Positions 5,931-13,125 of a DNA stretch of 20,616 nt are shown here, one piece after another. The DNA is taken from assembly GCA_964535315.1 (NCBI GenBank), contig CAZHTS010000080.1:1-20616 (forward strand), written 5' to 3'. A model generated the notes under the pieces. It did no database searches and was not told the origin of the DNA. It saw nothing but the letters and a program-made list of their open reading frames with translations. Both the position numbers and the translations under genes were made by a program. Within the stretch, counting starts at the first letter, position 1, and each line of letters starts with the position of its first letter. This DNA is from CAZHTS01 sp964535315. GTDB lineage: Bacteria; Chloroflexota; Anaerolineae; Anaerolineales; Anaerolineaceae.

Positions 5931-7634
5931 ATGAACCCCCGTCCGCCCGTTGCAGGAACGCCCATCGTCCCCCCGCCCGATTTTCCGGTGCGCTGGGAAC
6001 GGCCCGAGGACGCCGCTTATTACTGGACGCGCGACCGCGAGCACATGCCCCGCCCGATCACGCCCATGTTTTCTTCCTTCACCGCCCTGGCCGCCGGCGA
6101 AGGACGGCGCCTGACCGTGCCGCTGTACGAAGAGGCCATTCTTGAACGGCGCGACTGCACCATCAACGGCTACGATTACACCCGGGTGATCGTCTTTGAC
6201 GGCAAACCGGCGGAGATCGAGGCGCGCATCCGCCGCAACCGCGAGAAAACCTGGAAGACGTGCCGCAAACTGGCCGAATTGTGGGAAGAGGAATGGCTAC
6301 CTGAGATCGAGTCCCACTGGGCCTTTTGGGCCGCCTTTGATTTGCACGGCGCCAGCCCGGCCGTGCTGGCCGGGCACCTGCAAGAAACAATGGCGCGCGC
6401 CATCCGTCTGTACGAGATCCATTACCTGATGGGCCCGCCGATGTGGTTCGCCATCGACGAATTCGAAACCTTCTACTGCGACCTGTTCCCCGACGCCACC
6501 CCGCTGGACGCCCACCGCCTGTTACAGGGCTTCGACAACAAGACGCTCGAGGCAGGGCGCGAGTTATGGCGGCTGAGCCGCCTGGCGAAAACCAGCGCGG
6601 CAGTGTGCGCCCTGCTGCGCCGCTGTGATGCCGCCGCAGCCTGGGCGCAGTTACAGACTCTGGACGAGGCGGCGCCCTTTGTCCAGGAATTGCGCCGCTA
6701 CCTGAGCGACCACGGCCGGCGTTGTGACCTGTGGGATTGGGGTTACCCGAGTTGGGAAGAAGATCCCGCCCCACTGCTCAATAACCTGAAGAACTACCTG
6801 GAACAGCCCGACCGCAATCTGGAGGCCGAACTGCTGCAGGCCGCCGCCGAACGCGAGGCCGCCGTGGCGCGCACCCGCTCTCAGTTACGCAGTTATCCCG
6901 GCCCGGTCATCGCCCGCTTCGAGGAACTGCTGTACGCCGCCCAGGTGGCGCTGGTGCTCTCGGAGAACCACACCTATTACATCGACTTCAACGGGCTGGC
7001 CTGGGTGCGGCGGGTGATCGCCGAATTCGGCCGGCGTCTGGCCGGCGCCGGCCGCCTGGAACAGCCCGCCGATGTATTTTATCTGAAGCTCAACGAACTG
7101 TACGCGATGATTGAAGACCCGCTGCTGGAGTACGGCGAACTGGCGGCGCAGCGTCATGCCGACGCCCAACGCTGGGCCGCCCAGGCCGAGCCGCTCGAAC
7201 TGGGGACACGCCCGCCCGCCGCGCCACGCCTGTACTCGGCCGACGCCCGGCGCATGGCGCGCTACCTGGGCATCCCATTGGAAGGAACGCCCGCCCCGGC
7301 CGAACCCGGTTTGCTGCGCGGCCAGGGCGGTTCGGCCGGCAAGGTGCGCGGGCGCGCCCGGGTGATCCACACCCTGGCCGACGCCCACCGCCTGCAACCC
7401 GGCGACATCCTGGTCACCGCCACCACCGCCCCGCCCTGGACGCCGCTCTTCCTGACCGCCGCCGGGCTGGTGACGGACGCCGGCGGACTGCTCTCACACG
7501 GCGCAGTGGTGGCGCGCGAATATCACATCCCGGCCGTGGTCGGCACGCATACCGCCACCGGGCAGATCGTCGATGGACAGTGGCTGGAAGTCGACGGCGA
7601 CCAGGGACTGGTACACGTCCTGGAAGGCTGTTAA
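5931..7634 (+). CDS. PEP-synthase-like swivelling phosphohistidine subunit (PEP-utilising enzyme mobile domain)
   Basis: The last 80-90 of 567 residues form the phosphohistidine domain of the PEP synthase/PPDK family. His523, in the motif TDAGGLLSHGAVVARE, is the expected phosphorylated residue, followed by HIPAVVGT. The first ~450 residues, with WERPEDAAYYWTRDREHMPRP at the start (residues about 21-41), resemble the middle part of rifampin phosphotransferase-like and phenylphosphate-synthase-like proteins. The ATP-grasp part is missing and is encoded by the next gene, 12 bases downstream. This division matches subunits 1 and 2 of phenylphosphate synthase, but no carboxylase genes are nearby, so the substrate is unknown. 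The start at 5931 follows CAGGAGGAG; a small hairpin (GAGATG 5894, CATCTC 5912) lies just before that site. Confidence 0.82.
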   Translation: MNPRPPVAGTPIVPPPDFPVRWERPEDAAYYWTRDREHMPRPITPMFSSFTALAAGEGRRLTVPLYEEAILERRDCTINGYDYTRVIVFDGKPAEIEARIRRNREKTWKTCRKLAELWEEEWLPEIESHWAFWAAFDLHGASPAVLAGHLQETMARAIRLYEIHYLMGPPMWFAIDEFETFYCDLFPDATPLDAHRLLQGFDNKTLEAGRELWRLSRLAKTSAAVCALLRRCDAAAAWAQLQTLDEAAPFVQELRRYLSDHGRRCDLWDWGYPSWEEDPAPLLNNLKNYLEQPDRNLEAELLQAAAEREAAVARTRSQLRSYPGPVIARFEELLYAAQVALVLSENHTYYIDFNGLAWVRRVIAEFGRRLAGAGRLEQPADVFYLKLNELYAMIEDPLLEYGELAAQRHADAQRWAAQAEPLELGTRPPAAPRLYSADARRMARYLGIPLEGTPAPAEPGLLRGQGGSAGKVRGRARVIHTLADAHRLQPGDILVTATTAPPWTPLFLTAAGLVTDAGGLLSHGAVVAREYHIPAVVGTHTATGQIVDGQWLEVDGDQGLVHVLEGC

Positions 7635-7646
7635 ACGGAGGGAACC

Positions 7647-8501
7647 ATGAACATTTGCTGGCTGAATACGACTGCCTGTCAGGACGCCAACCGGGTGGGC
7701 GGCAAGGCCGCCCAGCTCAGCCGCCTGGCGCAGCGTCACCCCGTGCCGCCCGGATTTTGCCTGACGGCGGCCGGAAACGGCGCAGCAACGCTGACGCCCC
7801 GCCGGCGGGCCTGCCTGCTGGAAGCCTACCAGCGCCTCGGACGCCAGTGCGGCAGCACCCAACCGGCCGTGGCGGTGCGCTCGTCGGCCGTAGATGAAGA
7901 TGGGCAAACCGTCTCGTTCGCCGGCCAACACGAGACGTACCTCAACGTCAGCGGACTGCCGGCCGTGGCCCAGGCGGTGCAAGACTGCCTGGACTCGGCG
8001 CTCAGCGAACGGGCGCGGCTGTATCGCCGGGCGCACGGCCTGGACGAGGGCCCGGGACTGGCGGTGCTGGTGCAGCAGTTCATCCCGGCCGATGTCTCGG
8101 CGGTGGTGTTCAGCGCCGACCCGCGCAGCGGGCGCGACGACCGTATCCTCATCAACGCCTGCTGGGGGGTGGGCGAGAGCCTGGTGGGCGGCAGCCTGAT
8201 CCCGGATCTGTACGTGGTCGACAAACGGCGGCTGACAATCCTGCAAAGCGAGATTGGCAGCAAGGCGTGCATGAGCGTGGCCCATTCGGGCGGCACGTGC
8301 CAGGTGGCCACGCCGCGCTCGCTGCGCAGCGAGCCGGCCCTGAGCGCAGCGCAGGTGCTGGCGCTGGCCCACCTGGCGTTGACCCTCGAACGCAGCCAGG
8401 GTTGGGCCGTGGATCTGGAATGCGCCTTCGCCGGCGAACGCCTGTATCTGCTCCAATGCCGGCCGATCACCACCCTGCCGGCCACCGGGGTGGCACATTA
8501 A
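7647..8501 (+). CDS. PEP/pyruvate-binding ATP-grasp subunit (PPDK N-terminal domain)
   Basis: This 284-residue protein covers only the ATP-binding domain of the PEP synthase family. Seen are the N-terminal VGGKAAQLSRL (K20), the nucleotide-binding VAVRSSAVDEDG (R78), SFAGQHETYLNV, then NACWGVGESLVGG and the closing LLQCRPITTLP. It should transfer phosphate from ATP to His523 of the preceding protein. It is somewhat shorter than the usual ~320-350 residues of this domain. The gene order, central/His part first and ATP part second, is the reverse of the domain order in single-chain PEP synthase or rifampin phosphotransferase. A GGAGGGAA site precedes the ATG, and the two genes are plainly cotranscribed. 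The end product could be a phosphorylated aromatic or other hydroxyl compound; this is inference. Confidence 0.85.
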   Translation: MNICWLNTTACQDANRVGGKAAQLSRLAQRHPVPPGFCLTAAGNGAATLTPRRRACLLEAYQRLGRQCGSTQPAVAVRSSAVDEDGQTVSFAGQHETYLNVSGLPAVAQAVQDCLDSALSERARLYRRAHGLDEGPGLAVLVQQFIPADVSAVVFSADPRSGRDDRILINACWGVGESLVGGSLIPDLYVVDKRRLTILQSEIGSKACMSVAHSGGTCQVATPRSLRSEPALSAAQVLALAHLALTLERSQGWAVDLECAFAGERLYLLQCRPITTLPATGVAH

Positions 8502-8536
8502 AAATCTGGCGCTGCGGCTTTGCGTTAAGCTTCTAG

Positions 8537-8670
8537 CCGGGATGGCGCACGGGTACGCCCGGCGGGGGTGAACCCCGCCGCTACGGCAGAGGGGGCAGCA
8601 GCCTGAACGACCACCGGGATGGCGCACGGGCGTAAACCCCGTCCCTACGCCGGAGGGGCAACGGCCCTCA
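8537..8670. repeat. Dispersed GC-rich palindromic repeats, two linked copies
   Basis: CCGGGATGGCGCACGGG occurs at 8537-8553 and again at 8614-8630, each time followed by an imperfect palindrome of the type GGCGTAAACCCCGTCCCTACGCC. Relatives of this element lie at 20241-20380. They fill most of the 8502-8714 gap. REP-like noncoding elements are the best description. Confidence 0.6.
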
Positions 8671-8677
8671 TTTGCGG

Positions 8678-8683
8678 TAAAAT
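8678..8683 (+). promoter_or_regulatory. Possible -10 box of the DUF1638 gene
   Basis: TAAAAT at 8678-8683, within tttgcggtaaaatag, is the only promoter-like sequence between the repeats and the gene at 8715. No good -35 box is present at the right spacing. Confidence 0.35.
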
Positions 8684-8714
8684 AGAGCAGAAATATCTTC
8701 ATCCTGGAGAAAAA

Positions 8715-9455
8715 ATGCCGGCCACCCCCCGTTACAAACTGATCGCCTGTGAAGTGCTCTTTCGCGAACTGGCCTTCTGCGCGGCGCGCAGCCCCAACGT
8801 GGTGGACATCGAGTTCCTGCCCAAAGGGCTGCACGACATCGGCGAACGCAAGATGGTCGCCCGCCTGCAAGAAGCCATCGATCAGGTGGACGGCGAACGC
8901 TACCAGGCCATCCTGTTGGGTTATGCGCTGTGCAACAACGGTGTGCGCGGCCTGCGCGCCCGCCTGCCGCTGGTACTGCCGCGCGCACACGATTGCATCA
9001 CCCTGCTGCTCGGCTCGCGCTGCGCTTACCAGCAATACTTCGACGCCAACCCCGGGACGTTCTTCCGCTCGCCGGGCTGGATCGAGCGCGACACCCACCC
9101 CAACGACAACCAGGACAGCATCACCTCGCAGTTGGGAATGAACCGCACCTACCAGGAATACGTGGCGAAATTCGGCGAAGACAACGCCCGCTACCTGATG
9201 GAAATGCTGGGCGATTGGTTCAAGAACTACCGCAAACTGGCCTATATCCACTCGCCCATCGGCGACTTCCCGGCCTGCCGCCAGCAGGCGCGCGACGAGG
9301 CCAGCCAGCGCGGCTGGGAATACGAAGAACTGCCGGGCAACCTGGCGCTGCTGCAGCGCCTGCTGGACGGCGCATGGGACGACGATTTTCTGGTCGTGGC
9401 GCCGGGGCAAAGCATCGCCGCCAGTTACGACGAAAACATCGTCCGTTTGGAATGA
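8715..9455 (+). CDS. DUF1638 domain-containing protein
   Basis: The 246-residue protein matches the DUF1638 pattern as I know it: LIACEVLFRELAF at the start, IEFLPKGLHDIG, then ILLGYALCNNGVRGL, the hallmark PRAHDCITLLLGS, and FFRSPGWIERDTHP. Conserved Cys and His residues in ACE, LCNN and AHDC suggest metal or thiol chemistry. The biochemical role is not established; genes of this family are often seen in anaerobes, near corrinoid methyltransferases. The ATG at 8715 has CTGGAGA upstream; the longer frame from 8619 reads through the repeat element. It is separated from the phosphotransferase pair by repeats and a possible promoter, so it is probably its own unit. Its end lies only nine bases from the end of the converging minus-strand operon. 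Confidence 0.78.
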   Translation: MPATPRYKLIACEVLFRELAFCAARSPNVVDIEFLPKGLHDIGERKMVARLQEAIDQVDGERYQAILLGYALCNNGVRGLRARLPLVLPRAHDCITLLLGSRCAYQQYFDANPGTFFRSPGWIERDTHPNDNQDSITSQLGMNRTYQEYVAKFGEDNARYLMEMLGDWFKNYRKLAYIHSPIGDFPACRQQARDEASQRGWEYEELPGNLALLQRLLDGAWDDDFLVVAPGQSIAASYDENIVRLE

Positions 9456-9464
9456 TCGTCCCGC

Positions 9465-9692
9465 CTAAAAATGCGCCTCGCGGCCGCGCTCGATCCACGG
9501 CTGAATAGATTGCCACCATTCCACCCACAACTGGTTGGCGACGATCTCCACCGCCAGCCAGACGAGCGGCACGATCAGGATCAGCACCAACACCAGCGCC
9601 TTCAGGCGCATCCCCGCCTGAGACGGGGCGTCATCTTCGGGCAAATCATTCTCGGGTTGTATGCCCTGGTCATAACCAAACGGATCTACCAC
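9465..9692 (-). CDS. Small single-pass membrane protein, last gene of the minus-strand operon
   Basis: The 75-residue product has an acidic N-terminal tail (QPENDLPEDDAP), one strongly hydrophobic segment at about 31-53 (ALVLVLILIVPLVWLAVEIV) and a Trp-rich end (WVEWWQSIQPW). I choose the GTG at 9692 because AGGAGG lies four bases upstream and because it starts after the preceding gene ends; an ATG at 9755 would overlap that gene by about 50 bases and has no site. It follows the M1 peptidase gene by 11 bases, so it is cotranscribed. I do not recognise a family. It could be an assembly partner of the lipoprotein or rhomboid protein; that is inference. Confidence 0.65.
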   Translation of the reverse strand: MVDPFGYDQGIQPENDLPEDDAPSQAGMRLKALVLVLILIVPLVWLAVEIVANQLWVEWWQSIQPWIERGREAHF

Positions 9693-9703
9693 CTGGCCTC
9701 CTG

Positions 9704-11290
9704 CTAGGGCTGCATGACCCACTGGCGGAATTCGGGCGTCAGATCGCAGCCGCACTCGGCCTCGGCCATGCTCTTAAAGTTGCCGGCGTAGGCCACCCGC
9801 CAGCGATAATTACGGTTGTAGTTGCGCAAAAAGCTGGCAAAGGTCTGCGGGGTCATGCGCTGCTCTAATGCCGCAATGAAAATCGGGCCGCGACCGTAAA
9901 CGATGGCGCTGTAATCCCGGTCGCTGTAGGCCTCAACCGGCATACCAATTGGCAGGTCGCTGCGGCTGGCGTTTTCCAGACGCTGCTGCCAGGACTGGCG
10001 GTATTCAGCCGCGGCGCTCTCACCGTAGCGCTGGCGGTAATACACCCCGGTGGCGTATTGGGCCAGTGCTTCGTCCAGCCAGGGCTCGTAAGTCTGGTCG
10101 TTGCCAACCAGGGCGTAAAACCACTGGTGCGCCACCTCGTGCGCCACGGTCGTTTCCAGATAGACGCGCTGCGGCGCGCCGTTGATCTCCCCCGCCGGGT
10201 CGTAAATGCGGCGAGTGATGGCGGTGATGCCCGGATACTCCACCCCCAACGCCTGGGTGTCGGTGGCAACCACGTCCATCTCGGGGTAAGGATAAGCGCC
10301 AAAATCCTTGCCAAAGATCTGAATGGCGTTGGCGGCGGTCTCCAACGCCAGCGCCCGCCCGGCGGCGTCGCCGGGCAGCGAATAACTGTTGACGGTCACC
10401 TTACCGGCCGGCTGGCTGCTTTTTTCCAGGGCCTCGCCGCCCACCAGATAGAACTCGCGCACCGGGCCGGCCACCCAGGTGACCGCCTGGCGCCCCTTGC
10501 TGGCAGTGGCCGCCGTCTGTACGCCCGAAGAGACCAGCTTCAAAGCCTCGGGCGCCTCGACCTGCACCAGATAAAAGGCCGCATCGGCGCTGGTCACGTC
10601 CCCGTAGCGCGGCGGAATCTCGGTGTGCCAGCCGAGGCGGTCGTAGAGTGGAATGAGCGGGTAGAACTGCGCCAGCGCCAGGACGCCGCCGGCGTACGCG
10701 TAGGTGTTATAGTTGCCGCCGCTGGTCGGGATGGTCACATCCACATCCAGGGTCGCCACCACCTGTGCGCCGGGCGCCAGCGGGGCCGCCAGCGGCAGGC
10801 GCACGGCGCTGTTGGCCGCAGTCAGTTCGAATTGCACTGTCTGCCCGTTGAGCGTGGCTGCGCTCGGGCGCAGATAATCGCCGAACAGATTGGGATACAG
10901 GCGGAAATACACCGCGTCGAGGGCCACATCTTCGTTGTTCACATAGCGTACTTCCTGCCGGAGTTTGCCCGACGTATAACCATCGTCGAGTTGCAAACGG
11001 ATCAGGTACACGCTGGCATTGGGCAGCAGCGCCAGTCCGGCAGAAGCCTCAGCCGGCAGCAGCGCCGGGCCAAACACCCCGGTATCATCCCAGGCCACAG
11101 GGAAGAGCGTGGCTGCGGGAATTTTGTTCTGGGCGGCCTTTGGGGTGGCCACTTCGGGTTGGGGCGGCAGGGTGGTGGGCAGCGCCTGCGTCGCAGGAGC
11201 AGCGGTGAGGGTAGGAGCGGGCGCTCCACAGGCGATCACGAGCAGACAAATCAATACCAGCCACAGCCAGCGAAAAGTTGTCGAGTGCAT
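9704..11290 (-). CDS. M1-family (gluzincin) metallopeptidase lipoprotein
   Basis: The 528-residue precursor starts with a lipoprotein signal peptide: hydrophobic residues 9-20, then Cys21 in LLVIACGAP. A Thr/Pro/Ala-rich linker follows (to about residue 60). The catalytic motif is complete: H384, E385 and H388 in AHEVAHQWF, and E407 exactly 18 residues later in WLDEAL, the HEXXH-X18-E of M1 aminopeptidases. GVEYPG at about 349-354 replaces the GAMEN exopeptidase motif, as in many bacterial M1-like proteins. It should be anchored outside the cell membrane. The ATG at 11290 is preferred over one four codons upstream because GGAGGAAA lies before it at proper spacing. It lies between rhomboid and a small membrane protein gene in one operon. 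Substrate unknown. Confidence 0.9.
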   Translation of the reverse strand: MHSTTFRWLWLVLICLLVIACGAPAPTLTAAPATQALPTTLPPQPEVATPKAAQNKIPAATLFPVAWDDTGVFGPALLPAEASAGLALLPNASVYLIRLQLDDGYTSGKLRQEVRYVNNEDVALDAVYFRLYPNLFGDYLRPSAATLNGQTVQFELTAANSAVRLPLAAPLAPGAQVVATLDVDVTIPTSGGNYNTYAYAGGVLALAQFYPLIPLYDRLGWHTEIPPRYGDVTSADAAFYLVQVEAPEALKLVSSGVQTAATASKGRQAVTWVAGPVREFYLVGGEALEKSSQPAGKVTVNSYSLPGDAAGRALALETAANAIQIFGKDFGAYPYPEMDVVATDTQALGVEYPGITAITRRIYDPAGEINGAPQRVYLETTVAHEVAHQWFYALVGNDQTYEPWLDEALAQYATGVYYRQRYGESAAAEYRQSWQQRLENASRSDLPIGMPVEAYSDRDYSAIVYGRGPIFIAALEQRMTPQTFASFLRNYNRNYRWRVAYAGNFKSMAEAECGCDLTPEFRQWVMQP

Positions 11291-11308
11291 CGTTTCCTCC
11301 ATCGAATT

Positions 11309-11995
11309 TTATACGGGAGCATCGTTCCAATAACGGAAATTGGCCTCGGGACGCAAAAAACAAAAAATGAGAATGCCGGCAAAAAAGCCGCCCAGATGGG
11401 CCCAATAATTGGTGCCGTATTCTGCCCCCTGTTGATAGGCGCTGTACGCCGAAACCAGCTGGGTCAACAGATAGAGCGCCAGGATCCAGAAGGCGCGAAT
11501 CCTGGGCCACAGCGGCACAAAAATGAAGATCAGGGTGCGGATGCGCCCGCCGGGGAAGAGGATCAGATAGGCGCCCAGGACACCCGAAATGGCGCCGCTG
11601 GCGCCGATAGAGGGAACGTAAGAAGAGACGCGCACCAGCGTGCTGAGCAAATCGGCGCACACCCCGGCCAACAGGTAAAAACACAAAAAACGCCACGACC
11701 CGCAGGCGTCTTCCACCCGGCGGCCAAAGACCCACAGGAACAGCATGTTACTCCCCAGGTGCAGAAAGCCGCCATGCAAAAAGCACGAAGTCAACGATGA
11801 GAGCGCCCCACCGCCTTGCATGGTGACCATCTGCCAGGGAACTGAACCAAACAGATGCAAATAGCGGGCGGGGTCCATTTCCAGGGCAAACATCTGGTAG
11901 AAAAAGACCCAGACGTTGATCAGGATCAAGGCGATCACCATAAAATGGGGGCCGCCATATCGATTGGGCTGGGTATCGTTTATCGGCAGGATCAT
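11309..11995 (-). CDS. Rhomboid-family intramembrane serine protease
   Basis: The 228-residue polytopic protein has about six membrane segments. The catalytic dyad is visible: Ser133 in PSIGASGAISG and His200 in YWAHLGGFFAG. The HGGFLHLGSNM segment (74-84) supplies the oxyanion histidine and asparagine found in the family. A WR-type loop (SWRFLCFY) follows GRRVEDACG. Rhomboids cleave membrane helices of other proteins, here without a known target. The start at 11995 follows GAGGAG. It stands 13 bases after the TPR membrane protein gene and 18 before the M1 lipoprotein gene, so the operon combines a membrane protease with a surface peptidase. Confidence 0.93.
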   Translation of the reverse strand: MILPINDTQPNRYGGPHFMVIALILINVWVFFYQMFALEMDPARYLHLFGSVPWQMVTMQGGGALSSLTSCFLHGGFLHLGSNMLFLWVFGRRVEDACGSWRFLCFYLLAGVCADLLSTLVRVSSYVPSIGASGAISGVLGAYLILFPGGRIRTLIFIFVPLWPRIRAFWILALYLLTQLVSAYSAYQQGAEYGTNYWAHLGGFFAGILIFCFLRPEANFRYWNDAPV

Positions 11996-12008
11996 TACGA
12001 TCTCCTCA

Positions 12009-13037
12009 TCATCTTGGCTGCCAGTAGGTATTGAACAGACGCAGCCGGTACATGGCGTTGAGCGCCAGCAACAAATACGGCAGCAATAAAAGGCACCAGC
12101 CGGCCGCGCCCAACAAGCGGCGCCCGTAGCGGTCGTGGGTCTCGCCGGGCGGGCCGAAATAAGACAGCCAGAGATAATGGCGCGGGCGAAGTCCCGTCAG
12201 AGTGACCAGAAAACTGCCCAACAACACCGACAGCGTTCCCATATGAAAAACGGCCGGCAGGCTGGAAAAACGCAGCCCGCCGTGAACAAAAAGCAGCGCC
12301 ACGTACAACAATAACGGCCCCATCATCAAACGCAACAATTCGGTGCTGTCGCGCTGCACGCGAATATCGGGATGCTGGTGGCGCGCTTCGGCCAGTTCCA
12401 GGCGCCGGTCGGCCTCCCGCTGCTCCTCTTTATTGCGCGGATGGATACACGCCTTGCGATAGGCGCTGATGGCAAATTCCAACTGGCCCTTGCGCTCACA
12501 CAGGGCGCCCCACAACAACGGGTTCGCCCGCATATCGCGCCAGTGGGCCAGATCGGCCCGCAGGCGGGCATTATCGGGGTCGGCCGCCAGCGCCTTTTTC
12601 AGGGCGGCGACGCGGTCATCCAACACCATAGCCGGGGCAATGGTTACCCAGGATTGGTCATTAAAAACGGGCGTATCCGGGGCAGGGGTTGCGTATGGCT
12701 CTGCCGTTTCCTGGCGCGCGATGTGAAACGGCGCCGCCGGGCGGGGTTGTTCCGCCCGGACTTCCTGCCTGGCCGCCTGGCGTTCCTGTTGGGCGGTCAG
12801 TTCGACGCGATATTGCTCCAGGCGCATAAGCACCTGGGGTTGATCGGGCTGGAGGGTAAGGGCATTTTCGAGGGCAACGATACGATCTTCTGTCGCATCC
12901 ATCAGGTCGCTCAGCCACAACCAGGCCATCAAGTGCTGCGGGTTCTGCTCGACGACCTGCAACAACAACTCACGCCCCTCTTCCCGGCGTCCAGCCCGAA
13001 CGGCGGCGATTCCCTGGCGAAACAAATCAGCAGACAA
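12009..13037 (-). CDS. TPR-containing membrane protein
   Basis: The 342-residue protein starts with TPR-like helices (about 1-80: LFRQGIAAVRAGRREEG, then LMAWLWLSDL and LENALTLQPDQPQ). A Gln/Arg/Pro-rich linker with coiled-coil character follows (80-125), then a second TPR-like part (140-215). Three hydrophobic segments lie at about 234-256, 265-283 and 307-330. The start appears to be TTG at 13037, with CCGGAG five bases upstream; no ATG lies near. It is the first gene of the minus-strand operon with rhomboid, M1 peptidase and a small membrane protein. It may act as a scaffold for partner proteins at the membrane. No exact family recognised. Confidence 0.8.
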   Translation of the reverse strand: MSADLFRQGIAAVRAGRREEGRELLLQVVEQNPQHLMAWLWLSDLMDATEDRIVALENALTLQPDQPQVLMRLEQYRVELTAQQERQAARQEVRAEQPRPAAPFHIARQETAEPYATPAPDTPVFNDQSWVTIAPAMVLDDRVAALKKALAADPDNARLRADLAHWRDMRANPLLWGALCERKGQLEFAISAYRKACIHPRNKEEQREADRRLELAEARHQHPDIRVQRDSTELLRLMMGPLLLYVALLFVHGGLRFSSLPAVFHMGTLSVLLGSFLVTLTGLRPRHYLWLSYFGPPGETHDRYGRRLLGAAGWCLLLLPYLLLALNAMYRLRLFNTYWQPR

Positions 13038-13055
13038 GCGAACTCCGGAAATTCA

Positions 13056-13085
13056 TTTACAAAGCCACAGTATAATTATTATACT
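13056..13085. promoter_or_regulatory. Divergent promoter region with a perfect palindrome
   Basis: AGTATAAT-T-ATTATACT (13069-13085) is a perfect 17-bp palindrome that contains a TATAAT box on each strand. For the plus strand, TTTACA (13056-13061) and TATACT (13080-13085) are 18 bases apart and can drive the GH1 gene. For the minus strand, TATAAT (13083-13078) points at the TPR gene, with a weak -35. The two promoters overlap, so transcription in one direction should interfere with the other, or one dimeric regulator could control both. Confidence 0.55.
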
Positions 13086-13125
13086 CTGGCTGATAGTTTC
13101 TGTTTTCACCGCAAGGAGTATAACG

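Noticed and set aside
7494..9410. 638-codon open frame on the minus strand
   Set aside because: It lies opposite three well-supported genes and has a low-complexity Arg/Gly/Ala/His composition typical of antisense frames in GC-rich DNA.
10058..11800. 580-codon open frame on the plus strand
   Set aside because: It is antisense to the M1 lipoprotein and rhomboid genes, both with intact catalytic motifs; composition is Arg/Gln/Gly/His-rich with no recognisable domain.
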